A stretch of 64,000 nucleotides of DNA from Acidobacteriota bacterium. Its GTDB lineage: Bacteria; Acidobacteriota; Terriglobia; Terriglobales; Acidobacteriaceae. The stretch spans positions 62,001 through 126,000 of the forward strand of contig JABCZH010000003.1 in assembly GCA_013289795.1 (NCBI GenBank), read 5' to 3'. Of the stretch, positions 8,172-15,826 are shown piece by piece; position 1 is the stretch's first letter, and each line of letters opens with the position of its first letter. The notes beneath the pieces are model-generated. The model was given only the letters and a program-made list of their open reading frames with translations. It made no database searches and had not been told where the DNA came from. The position numbers were made by a program, and so were the translations under genes.

Positions 8172-8528
8172 TTATTCCGGAGCCGGGTAGAAAAGAAGCT
8201 CGCGCACCTCGCCCACCGCATCGCAGGAGACGGCGCCCTTGGTCGCCCACGCCAGTGCCTCGTCCATATTGGCGGCTTCCAGTATCCAAAAACCGCCCAT
8301 GTGCTCCTTGGTCTCGGTGTATGGCCCGTCGGTGACGAGCACCTTGCCGTTGGATTGCTTCCGCACCGTCTTTGCGTTGGCGGCCGGGGAAATGCCGCAG
8401 GCGAACTTTCTTATGCCGGCAGCAATCATTTCGCGGTTGAGCGCGTGGATCTCTTCCATCATCGCTTCGGTTACGGTGGACGGGTCGAAGTCGTCGGGGA
8501 GGTAGTTACAAACTAGATATTGTGACAT
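8172..8528 (-). CDS. DGPF/YCII-domain protein
   Basis: 118 residues with TDGPYTETKEHMGG in the middle and the flanking pattern GKVLV...GFWILEAANMDEALAWA typical of the family. AAGGAG lies eight bases before the ATG at 8528. It is the promoter-proximal gene of the run 8528 to 5906 (DGPF, DGPF, esterase, RibD-like reductase). The ECF42-type promoter at 8619-8644 lies about 90 bases upstream. It diverges clearly from the paralogue at 7643-8044, so this is not a recent tandem copy. Confidence 0.93.
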   Translation of the reverse strand: MSQYLVCNYLPDDFDPSTVTEAMMEEIHALNREMIAAGIRKFACGISPAANAKTVRKQSNGKVLVTDGPYTETKEHMGGFWILEAANMDEALAWATKGAVSCDAVGEVRELLFYPAPE

Positions 8529-8618
8529 GACTTTTTCTCCTTGGTTTCTGTGGTTTGTTCCCGATGACTCGTTTCCTGTTCACTCAGGAACCGTAGCGCA
8601 TCGTTCTTTTGTCCTATA

Positions 8619-8644
8619 GTCGTCGGGGAGAGGGAAACTCGACA
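8619..8644 (-). promoter_or_regulatory. Predicted ECF42-type promoter of the DGPF-esterase-RibD operon
   Basis: On the minus strand TGTCGA (8644-8639) is followed after 16 bases by CGAC (8622-8619) and TATAGG. Motif and spacing equal those at 2925-2950 and 12065-12090. Confidence 0.75.
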
Positions 8645-8657
8645 GCTATTCCAATTT

Positions 8658-8728
8658 TTATTTTAGCTGCCGAGTCCGCGCTTGCAGCAACTGCCGCCCT
8701 GGTTCCCGTTGGGTCAGCGCCAGCGCTT
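8658..8728 (-). pseudogene. 3' relic of an ECF42 sigma factor gene
   Basis: The minus strand encodes ALALTQREPGRQLLQARTRQLK followed by TAA. This aligns with the last residues of the intact sigma factor at 19291-20604 (ALALTQQEPERQFLQERIRQLK), 16 of 22 identical. Upstream of it the similarity stops and a DUF5615 gene ends 15 bases away. The rest of the sigma gene is gone. Its position just upstream of the ECF42-type promoter at 8619 suggests that this DGPF locus once had its own sigma factor. Confidence 0.8.
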
Positions 8729-8742
8729 GGGAAACCGGCACT

Positions 8743-9123
8743 CTAGCCGGGAGGAAGTGTTCGAACGTCAAAACGCCCAACTCCATTGATCTCAATAAGC
8801 TTATTGAGCAAGAAATCCTGTTCTCCCGAACTCCTCACGTGTTCAACGACCGGCCTGATCCGATCCCACTGCTCATCGCGAGTCAGGCCGCTTTCGCGCA
8901 ACACGATCAATCCCGGATGCGCTTCGACATCGAGCAACGGAATGAAGTCTCGCGCATTCGTGGTGACAACTGCAAAATCGTGATCCAGCGCGTACTTCCA
9001 GATCTCGCGATCAGAGCGCCCCAACAAACCGACGTGCGGCACCGACTGAGCGTACACACCCATGCCGGCAAGTCTGCCGACCAACGCCGGCGAGACATTC
9101 TCGTCCAGCAGTAGATGGGTCAC
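8743..9123 (-). CDS. DUF5615 PIN-like toxin
   Basis: 126 residues starting THLLLDENVSPALVGRL after a GTG start, with HVGLLGRSDREIWKYALDHDFAVVTTNARDF following. This is the pattern of DUF5615 (Mut7-C/PIN-like RNase) proteins, with conserved acidic residues DEN, D in SDREIW, and N/D in TTNARDF. The GTG overlaps the TAG stop of the upstream DUF433 gene by one base, implying translational coupling. By family the protein is the presumed toxic RNase of a type II toxin-antitoxin pair. Confidence 0.88.
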   Translation of the reverse strand: MTHLLLDENVSPALVGRLAGMGVYAQSVPHVGLLGRSDREIWKYALDHDFAVVTTNARDFIPLLDVEAHPGLIVLRESGLTRDEQWDRIRPVVEHVRSSGEQDFLLNKLIEINGVGRFDVRTLPPG

Positions 9124-9737
9124 TATGCAACCCCATGCTCCCTCTTGAACGCGAGGCGCTTCCTGGGTCGTCCTGGCTTCTCTCCAAAGCGCGCCACCAG
9201 CCGGGCGTACGCGAAATCACGATCACCGAGAGCCGGAAAATCTTCAGCGATCTCACTCTCGGGAACACCCTTCCGATACAGCGACGCCACGAGTTGAAGG
9301 GGAACTCGCGTTCCACGAAAAATCGGTTCTCCACCTAGGATTTCTGGGGACGACACAATACGGCGCCTGCCCCATCGATAGGCCGCCAGATTTCGAGCCA
9401 CGGTCTGCCGAAACGACTTGCACTCGACCGAAACCTGCATATCCCCCGACCGATAGACTAAATCCGATCCCTTTCTGGACCATCGCGCCGCCTTACGGTC
9501 TCCACGCGACAAAATCTTCGCCAGAGACTGCTTGTCTTCCTTGCTGAGCGGGAAGGGGAACTCGACCAGCACCTTCACAAAGAGTACGTCGCCAACGGAA
9601 AACCGATAACGCACCGCATTGCCGGTCTTCCGTTTGAATGACGGAGCCATCGACTTCTTTTCCAGCGCGGTACGAATGGTGTCGGGGGGCACCTCAGCGA
9701 TCGCCGCCGCCTCGTTTACTGAGAACGCTTCCAGCAT
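9123..9737 (-). CDS. DUF433 antitoxin with N-terminal helix-turn-helix
   Basis: A 204-residue protein. Residues about 1-35 (FSVNEAAAIAEVPPDTIRTALEKK) look like a MerR-type winged helix-turn-helix. A middle domain of unknown type follows (FPFPLSKEDKQSLAKIL, VSVECKSFRQTVARNLAAY). The C-terminal DUF433 domain has SSPEILGGEPIFRGTRVPLQLVASLYRKGVPESEIAEDFPAL, with the classic GxP-I-GTR-P motif. The start at 9737 is preferred to the upstream GTG (9809), which would lie across the palindrome. This VapB45-like architecture should neutralise the DUF5615 partner and autoregulate through the palindrome at 9751-9781. Confidence 0.85.
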   Translation of the reverse strand: MLEAFSVNEAAAIAEVPPDTIRTALEKKSMAPSFKRKTGNAVRYRFSVGDVLFVKVLVEFPFPLSKEDKQSLAKILSRGDRKAARWSRKGSDLVYRSGDMQVSVECKSFRQTVARNLAAYRWGRRRIVSSPEILGGEPIFRGTRVPLQLVASLYRKGVPESEIAEDFPALGDRDFAYARLVARFGEKPGRPRKRLAFKREHGVA

Positions 9738-9750
9738 AGCTACCTCTGGC

Positions 9751-9781
9751 GTAAATATACCACCATAGGTGGCGTATTTAC
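9751..9781. promoter_or_regulatory. Palindromic operator of the DUF433/DUF5615 pair
   Basis: Arms GTAAATATACCACC and GGTGGCGTATTTAC match at 12 of 14 positions around the centre ATA, ending 13 bases before the antitoxin start. Size and place fit an autoregulatory antitoxin operator (inference). Confidence 0.6.
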
Positions 9782-9827
9782 AAGCGGGGTGCGTCCCGTC
9801 TGTCCCCACATCCGCTCGGTTTTCGTC

Positions 9828-10577
9828 CTAGTCTTCGAGTGGCCCAAGCCACCATTCAGGCTGGCTGACATCGAATCCGAAGTCCATGACTGTTCTGTAC
9901 CGCTCGACAAAAGACACTGTGCTCCCAAGAACGTCATAGCCCGTCGAGGAAGAAACGTCCCGAAAGAAAACCCACCTGTCTTTTTGCTCTTCGTTCCCGA
10001 GGCTCTCCATCAGGCGTACCTGCGCGTCTGCGAATGCATTCACCGCTTCCTCCCCGCACACAGCCTCCGCCACCCGTTTCGAGACAATGTTGGCTTCACG
10101 CTCGGTGGGGATGTCGCTTGCTGTCGCGTTTGGCTCGAACTGTTTCAAATTGAAATACAGGACGTTGTTTGCGCGCAGCAACCGCGCCGAACGGCGATGC
10201 TGAATGAAGTGCTGCAGCTCGTGCGCATAGGTCGCAACCAAACCAGTCGGATCGGCACAAGTCGTGTGCCGGATGTAAATCAAATCGTCAAAAGCAACTT
10301 TCTCCCGAAAGGTGTCGCCTGTGAAGTTAGGAGGTTACAGGCACCAAAGAAGATATGAGGGCAGCTCGGTCTTCTCAGACACGTGGCAGTAGAAACCTCG
10401 ATAATGTTCTCCGTTCGCTTGCAGCAGAACCGGGTCCTCTGTGCGGGCAAAGTAGCGATACAACCTCGGCTCTTTCGGAATCTGCAAATGCTGTTCCACT
10501 CGTTCACAGAGCGGTTTCAGTACCGATTCATTCTCTATCGACGTGTTGAAGTTCCAGCCATCTGCGTAGAAGGTCAT
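9828..10577 (-). pseudogene. Putative zinc metallopeptidase gene with an in-frame stop
   Basis: ATG 10577 opens a frame of 80 codons ending LPSYLLWCL, then TAA at 10337-10335. The same frame then continues without further stops for about 169 codons (PPNFTGDTFREKVAF...) to 9828. The second part has HELQHFIQH (HExxH-like with Gln) followed by a PTEREAN segment, the arrangement of gluzincin-type peptidases such as ImmA/IrrE. Together the two parts give a 250-codon gene, so a single nonsense change (for example CAA to TAA) is the simplest reading. An internal start in the second half is possible but has no clear ribosome site. The family is not recognised. It is divergent from the broken DUF2971 gene at 10697. 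Confidence 0.7.
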
Positions 10578-10696
10578 CGCGGGTTACTGGCATACACGAA
10601 CCTTAAGGATATCGGTGCGTGTTGCCATACTGCAACAATCGACACCAATTAGACGAGTTTTTGATTTCTCGCAAACGATGCCGTATTGTCGTCGTC

Positions 10697-11369
10697 ATGA
10701 TGGAGAAAGCAGGGTTTCCGGGGCCGCGTCGTGCCTATCACTTTCTTCCGGCGCACTATGCGCTGGAAGACTTACGCCACCGTCGCATGAAGATTGCACT
10801 GCTCGACGACCTGAACGATCCCTTCGATCTTTGGGCCGTTGCCCAACCGGACCCGACTCTACGGAAGGCGATGAGAGCGTTCAAACTTCATGTCGCGCAA
10901 AGGTTTGGAATGGTCTGTTTCAGTCTAGCTTGGCACAACCCGCTCCTATGGAGCCATTACGCAGACAAGCATCGCGGGGTGGCGCTAGGATGACATTCCG
11001 GCGGAGAAACTCAAGGAAGTCTCTTATGCCTCGGAGCGCCCAATCGTAAGAGCAGCCAACGATGAGTTCGTGCAACACCTGCTTTTCACAAAGTACGCCG
11101 ACTGGCAATATGAGGGAGAGGCACGGGTCTACACATCGGCGGAAGACAAGGATGCGGAATCAGGGCTCTACTTCGCACCCTTCAATAACGATTGCGTGCT
11201 GCGCGAAATTATTGTCGGGCCGCTCAGCAACGTCACTGAACGTGACTTGAGGGACGCTCTCGGAGAATCGAATGCCGAACAGGTGAGCTTCACGAAGGCT
11301 AGGTTGGCGTTCAACAGTTTCAAGGTCGTTGAGAATCAGCAAGGTTTTGGCGACAATTCACAGTCTTGA
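10697..11369 (+). pseudogene. DUF2971 family protein, frameshifted
   Basis: From ATG 10697 the frame reads AYHFLPAHYALEDLRHRRMK...NDPFDLWAVAQ...VCFSLAWHNPLLWSHYADKHRGVALG and then TGA at 10991-10993. The continuation DIPAEKLKEVSY...YADWQYEGEARVY...LREIIVGPLSN is in another frame and ends at 11369. The expected sequence at the joint is GVALGFDIP, so two bases are missing (or one is extra); total length is 673 nt. CFS.....WSHYA...GVALGF and EGEARV are hallmark DUF2971 blocks, as in the intact gene at 17737-18705. DUF2971 proteins are of unknown activity and are often found in defence or accessory islands. Confidence 0.85.
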
Positions 11370-11480
11370 CAGAAGCCGGGGACAGGTCGGACGTTCACCC
11401 CGGTGATGAAGTAATAGAGCGCCCTTGATCACATCGGGGCCAGCCCCGGTCGCGGAAATCGACAAAGCGCGGACAGTTTC

Positions 11481-11921
11481 TTACTTCCTGCCCACCTCGC
11501 CGCCCATCTCGACGTAGACGTCGTCGCCGAACTTCTCTTGGATATACTTTTGAGTCTCAGGATCGAAGTCGGTTAGGTCAAACATGCGGCGAACTTCGAC
11601 CATTTCGTCATCTTTTCCGGGGATGCGCGCGGCCCATTCGAGCGCCTCTTCGCGCGACTTCACCTGGATGATCCAGTAGCCGCCGACCACTTCCTTGGTT
11701 TCGGTAAACGGACCGTCGGTCACTTTCGATTTTCCGTTCTTGAAGGTGACGCGCGCGCTCATGGTCGCGGGCGGGGTCAGCCCGTCGAGCGCGACCAGCA
11801 GGCCGGCTTTCCCTAGTTCCTCGTTGTACTTGCCCATTGCCTCCATGTTTATGAGGTCGGGTACCCAGCCGGGTTTGGCGGTTTTGTAGATTTTCGGAAA
11901 CATGATCATCATGAAGCGCAT
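11481..11921 (-). CDS. DGPF/YCII-domain protein
   Basis: A 146-residue protein starting MRFMMIMFPKIYK, with the signature TDGPFTETKEVVGG and then YWIIQVKSREEALEWAARIP. The ATG at 11921 is chosen because AAGGAG lies seven bases upstream; the much longer open frame to 12704 crosses the divergent MBL gene and its promoter. It is longer than the other DGPF proteins by a C-terminal tail (DPETQKYIQEKFGDDVY). It is under a predicted ECF42-type promoter at 12065-12090. The gap 11370-11480 holds another GGGGACAG-type repeat and no gene. Confidence 0.92.
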   Translation of the reverse strand: MRFMMIMFPKIYKTAKPGWVPDLINMEAMGKYNEELGKAGLLVALDGLTPPATMSARVTFKNGKSKVTDGPFTETKEVVGGYWIIQVKSREEALEWAARIPGKDDEMVEVRRMFDLTDFDPETQKYIQEKFGDDVYVEMGGEVGRK

Positions 11922-12064
11922 GGTGTTCTCCTTGTGTAATGAGTATGAGTGTTTTGCGGACACCGTAGCAGGGCCGCTACTCTTATATACGAGCTTGGAT
12001 CGCGCTGGGCACAGAAAGTTGCCAGTTGCGGGGCGCCCGGTGCGCGGTGCGGCTCCACTCACTA

Positions 12065-12090
12065 GTCGAACGGAGTGGCGGAAATCGACA
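12065..12090 (-). promoter_or_regulatory. Predicted ECF42-type promoter of the DGPF gene at 11921
   Basis: On the minus strand TGTCGA (12090-12085) is followed after 16 bases by CGAC (12068-12065) and TAG. This is the third occurrence of the same motif and spacing upstream of a DGPF gene in this window. Confidence 0.72.
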
Positions 12091-12185
12091 CGCGATTTGC
12101 AGATTTTTCGAGGCGCCCCGGGTTCAGGTATAGACCAGTTCAGGCATAGAAGGATTATCATAATGAACTTTAGGAGAGCACGCAC

Positions 12186-13040
12186 ATGACCGCCCCCATC
12201 GCGTCGAACACGCTTGGTGTCAACGTCTTTACCGCACCGGGAAAGGCCATGGTCGGCGAGCGGCCAAAGCCCTTCGGCGAAGCGTTCGGCTTTGACCCGA
12301 TCACGTCGACTTTGATCTTCGGCGAGTACGACGCGGTGCTGGTGGACGCAATGGGAACGGTGGCTGAGGCCGAGGCGCTCGCGGATTGGGTCGCTCTGCA
12401 CAACCGCAACCTGGAGACCATCTATATAACGCACGCCCATTTCGACCACTTCTACGGTCTGAGCATTCTGCTCGACCGTTTCCCCGGCGCTCGGGCGATA
12501 GCGACGCCCAAGACGGTGAACGCCATGCAGATGTCTTTCACTCCCACGGTGGAGCGGTTGGCCCGCCGGCTGTTTCCTGGGCAAGTGGCCACCAAGTTGG
12601 TCCCGCCTGAGCCCTATGAGCGCGACACGTTCACTCTCGAGGGCCAGGAATTGCGCATCATTGAGCAGGGCCGCACCGATAGTCCCGATTCGACGTCTTT
12701 GCACGTTCCGTCAATCGACCTGGTCGTCGCTGGCGACGTGGTGTACAACCAGTGCCACATGTACGTCGGCGACACCACCCCGGAGAGCCGGAAGAACTGG
12801 ATCGCGGCGCTGGACCGGTTAGCGGCGCTGAAGCCGGCGATGGTTGTCGCCGGTCACAAGAAGCCGGGCGCGCCGGATTCACCGTCGACCATCAAGGACA
12901 CCAAGCGTTACCTCGAGGACTTCGATCGGTTGCAGAAAACAGCGACGTCCGACCGGGAGCTGTTCGATAAAATGACGGAGCTGTACCCGCATTGGGTAGC
13001 CAATCAGTCGTGGCTCCTATTCGGATTCCCGCAGCCATAA
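12186..13040 (+). CDS. MBL-fold metallo-hydrolase
   Basis: A 284-residue protein with the metallo-beta-lactamase motif THAHFDHFYG (HxHxDH, about residue 83), a later metal ligand region DLVVAGDVVYNQCHMY, and AGHKKPG near residue 225. No signal peptide is seen, so it is cytoplasmic. AGGAG lies ten bases before the ATG. The family includes glyoxalase II-like hydrolases and lactonases; the substrate cannot be told. It opens a same-strand run with an SDR, a dehalogenase-like hydrolase and a DJ-1 protein, possibly one detoxification operon. A degraded copy of its 3' end lies at 16581-16653. Confidence 0.93.
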   Translation: MTAPIASNTLGVNVFTAPGKAMVGERPKPFGEAFGFDPITSTLIFGEYDAVLVDAMGTVAEAEALADWVALHNRNLETIYITHAHFDHFYGLSILLDRFPGARAIATPKTVNAMQMSFTPTVERLARRLFPGQVATKLVPPEPYERDTFTLEGQELRIIEQGRTDSPDSTSLHVPSIDLVVAGDVVYNQCHMYVGDTTPESRKNWIAALDRLAALKPAMVVAGHKKPGAPDSPSTIKDTKRYLEDFDRLQKTATSDRELFDKMTELYPHWVANQSWLLFGFPQP

Positions 13041-13100
13041 GCCACATCAATCAGATGGGCTTATGAGTGTCAGCTGGTTACGATACAGGAGGAAAGAAAC

Positions 13101-13946
13101 ATGGCCACCAATAAAGTTTGGCTCATCACCGGTGCCGGGCGCGGCCTGGGCGTGGATATCGCCAAGGCGGCCATTGCCGCCCGCCACAACGTTGTCGCTA
13201 CCGGACGCAATACTGCCAAGGTGGCCAAGGCCCTCGGAGAATCTTCGAATCTCTTGGTCGTAAAATTGGACATTACTAAACCTGCCGACGCGGAGTCCGC
13301 GGTTAAGGCAACCGTTGACCGGTTTGGCCGCATAGACGTGCTGGTCAACAATGCTGCAAACTTTTACGCGGGCTTCTTTGAAGAATTGACGCCGGAGCAG
13401 ATGGAGCGGCAGTTGTCGACCAGTCTCGTCGGCCCCATGAACGTAACCCGCGCCGTCCTGCCGGTTATGCGCAAGCAGCGTTCAGGGCTAATAATCACGA
13501 TCTCATCTACGGCAGGCCTCATGGGCTTTGAGTTCGGCACCGCCTACGCTGCGTCGAAATTCGGCCTTGAGGGCTGGATGCAATCGCTGCAGGCTGAAGT
13601 CGAACCGTTTGGCATTAATACCATCACCGTCAATCCTGGCTTCTTCCGCACTGAGCTTCTCACTGAGGAGTCTACGAATTTCGCAGAGCGGACTATCGAG
13701 GACTATAACGAGCGGAGAGCGAAACAAATGGAATTTTGGAAAGGCTACAACGGTCAGCAGTCCGGAGATCCTGCCAAGCTCGCCCAAGCGCTGATAACGA
13801 TCTCCAGTCAGGAAAGGCCGCCACGGCGCTTCATTGCAGGCGCAGACGCCGTTGGCACTGCAGAGCAGGTGGCGGCAACGCTTCTGCAGCAGACCGAAGC
13901 CTACCGCAAGCTGTCATCGTCTCTCGCGTACGGAGACGCTGCATAA
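13101..13946 (+). CDS. Short-chain dehydrogenase/reductase
   Basis: A 281-residue classical SDR: TGAGRGLG cofactor motif (residues about 10-17), LDITKPAD, NNAA at about 90, the catalytic serine in ISSTAG and YAASK (Tyr and Lys) at about 150-155. NPGFFRTEL follows. The Arg after the nucleotide strand (ATGRN) favours NADP(H). AGGAGG lies nine bases before the ATG. Proteins of this length are often annotated as oxidoreductases of unknown substrate. It is 60 bases behind the MBL gene. Confidence 0.93.
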   Translation: MATNKVWLITGAGRGLGVDIAKAAIAARHNVVATGRNTAKVAKALGESSNLLVVKLDITKPADAESAVKATVDRFGRIDVLVNNAANFYAGFFEELTPEQMERQLSTSLVGPMNVTRAVLPVMRKQRSGLIITISSTAGLMGFEFGTAYAASKFGLEGWMQSLQAEVEPFGINTITVNPGFFRTELLTEESTNFAERTIEDYNERRAKQMEFWKGYNGQQSGDPAKLAQALITISSQERPPRRFIAGADAVGTAEQVAATLLQQTEAYRKLSSSLAYGDAA

Positions 13947-14059
13947 GCACACAGCGCGCCGCCAATGGCCCACACTCCAAAGTGATAATGTTCATTACGG
14001 AAAATGAAACCGCTGATGCGAATGTTTCCTCGCACATGATGAAGGGAAAACAATCACCG

Positions 14060-14947
14060 ATGAATCCCACACTCTATCGCACCACACAGATCGATGGGCT
14101 CTCCATTTTCTACCGAGAGGCTGGTCCGAAAGACGCGCCCACACTCCTTCTGCTGCACGGACTTCCCTCATCGTCGCGCATGTTCGAGCCGCTCTTCGCC
14201 CGGCTGTCCGATCGCTATCATCTGGTCGCTCCTGATTACCCTGGCTTCGGACACAGCGACTGGCCGGATGCGAAGAAATTCCCGTACACCTTCGACCACA
14301 TCGCCGAGACGATGAGTCATTTCACTGAAGCGCTCGGGCTGTCCCGTTACACGCTCTACATGCAGGATTATGGCGGCCCGGTCGGTTTCCGAATGGCATT
14401 GCTACATCCCGAGCGCATTGAGGCGCTGATTGTGCAGGATGCGGTGGCACACAACGAGGGGTTGGGTGTGAATTGGAAGATGCGCAGAGCCTTTTGGGAA
14501 GACCGCGCTGCCAATGAAAGCGCATTGCGGACGAATCTTCTTTCTCTGCAAACCACCCGCACGCGCCATGTAGGAAACGATCCGAACCTGGAACGCTACG
14601 ATCCCGATCTGTGGACGGACGAGTTTGCGTTCCTGAGCCAGCCGGGGCAGGCCGAGATTCAAAGCGACTTGTTCTACGACTATCGAACGAATGTGGATGC
14701 CTACCCGAAATGGCAAGCCTGGATGCGTGAAAAGCAGCCGCGCCTGCTGGTGATTTGGGGCAAGTACGAGTTATCGTTTGACTCCTCGGAGCCGGAATCC
14801 TACCGGCGAGATGTGCCCAATGCTGAAGTTCACATTGTCGATGGTGGTCATTTCGCACTGGATACGGCGGCAGATCGGATTGCCGCGTTGGTGCAAGGAT
14901 TCGCCGGTGCTTCACGCGAAGGCGGCGTGGCGCGGCGGGCGGGATGA
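14060..14947 (+). CDS. Alpha/beta hydrolase, haloalkane dehalogenase/epoxide hydrolase-like
   Basis: The 295-residue product has the LLHGLPSSS oxyanion region, DYPGFGHSDWP, and the nucleophile elbow MQDYGGPVG. There the nucleophile is aspartate, as in haloalkane dehalogenases and epoxide hydrolases rather than serine esterases. VIWGKYE and a catalytic His in VDGGHFALD follow. Starts at 14038 and further upstream are possible; 14060 was chosen because homologues begin close to this point and AAGGGA lies 12 bases before it. Substrate unknown. It is third in the 12186-15808 run. Confidence 0.88.
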   Translation: MNPTLYRTTQIDGLSIFYREAGPKDAPTLLLLHGLPSSSRMFEPLFARLSDRYHLVAPDYPGFGHSDWPDAKKFPYTFDHIAETMSHFTEALGLSRYTLYMQDYGGPVGFRMALLHPERIEALIVQDAVAHNEGLGVNWKMRRAFWEDRAANESALRTNLLSLQTTRTRHVGNDPNLERYDPDLWTDEFAFLSQPGQAEIQSDLFYDYRTNVDAYPKWQAWMREKQPRLLVIWGKYELSFDSSEPESYRRDVPNAEVHIVDGGHFALDTAADRIAALVQGFAGASREGGVARRAG

Positions 14948-15010
14948 AGGCGCTTTGATCGACTAGCTTAATTTCGGAAAAACAGATTCGATTTCAGAAA
15001 GGAGAACAAA

Positions 15011-15808
15011 ATGGCTGCAAAAGGAAAAGTCCTGGTACTGGTCTCGAGCGGTCGCGGCTTGCCTTTGAAAGATGGCAAGGTTTATGCCGGCGCTGGCTAC
15101 TACCTCAACGAACTGACGGTTCCGGTTCGCGCCCTGATGAAGGAGGGCTACGAAATCACCTTCGCCAACCCCAAAGGCAACGCGCCCCAAGTGGATGTGC
15201 ATTCAGAGGTCGCCGATTTCTTCGGCGGGGACGCAGCCAAGCTTCAGGACTATATGTTATTCCGCGACGGCCTGACTGGGCTCAGAGATCCAACCCGCAT
15301 CTCGGATGTTATCGCCTCCGGCCTGGATCAATATGACGCGGTATTCGTCCCCGGCGGCCATGGCCCGATGATCGACCTTCTCGATGATCCCGATGCTGGC
15401 ACCGTGATGAGACACTTTCATCAAACATCGAAGCCGACGGCGGTGCTCTGCCATGGCCCGATTTCACTTCTCTCGGCTCTTCCGAATTCGGTGGAGTTCG
15501 TCGCCGCGCTGGCCGCGGGCGATGCCGCTGGAGCGCGGGCAAAAGCTCAAGGCTGGATCTATGCCGGATATAAGATGACCATCTTTTCGACAGCCGAAGA
15601 GCAGCAGCGGGAGCCGCTTGAGATTGGTGGTAGGGTTCTCTTCTACCCGGACTTCGCTTTGCGTACGGCGGGCGGTGACGTGAGTGTGGTCGCTCCATGG
15701 GGGAGCTACGTCCTGCAAGATCGCGAGCTGATCTCAGGTCAGAACCCGTTCTCCGATCAAGCGCTTCTGAAACTTCTTATACCGGCGCTCAGCAAGAGGA
15801 AGAAGTGA
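15011..15808 (+). CDS. DJ-1/PfpI family protein (Hsp31-like)
   Basis: A 265-residue protein of the type 1 glutamine amidotransferase-like fold. The pattern DAVFVPGGHGPMIDL and the nucleophile elbow AVLCHGPISLL (Cys about residue 152) are characteristic of the Hsp31/YhbO-like branch, whose members act as glyoxalase III-type enzymes or protein deglycase/chaperones. AAGGAG lies seven bases before the ATG at 15011. It is the last gene of the + strand run and may serve aldehyde or oxidative stress (inference). Confidence 0.92.
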   Translation: MAAKGKVLVLVSSGRGLPLKDGKVYAGAGYYLNELTVPVRALMKEGYEITFANPKGNAPQVDVHSEVADFFGGDAAKLQDYMLFRDGLTGLRDPTRISDVIASGLDQYDAVFVPGGHGPMIDLLDDPDAGTVMRHFHQTSKPTAVLCHGPISLLSALPNSVEFVAALAAGDAAGARAKAQGWIYAGYKMTIFSTAEEQQREPLEIGGRVLFYPDFALRTAGGDVSVVAPWGSYVLQDRELISGQNPFSDQALLKLLIPALSKRKK

Positions 15809-15826
15809 GTGTGGCGACCAAGAATC

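Noticed and set aside
11453-11463. A fourth TGTCGA box on the minus strand
   Set aside because: No CGAC at 16 bases; only the -35-like half is present and it lies downstream of the DGPF gene.
11922-12704. N-terminal extension of the DGPF gene to 12704
   Set aside because: Crosses the divergent MBL gene and the ECF42-type promoter; ATG 11921 has a proper ribosome site.
14322-14915. Minus-strand frame of 197 codons
   Set aside because: Antisense to the dehalogenase-like gene; Arg/Pro-rich translation without domains.
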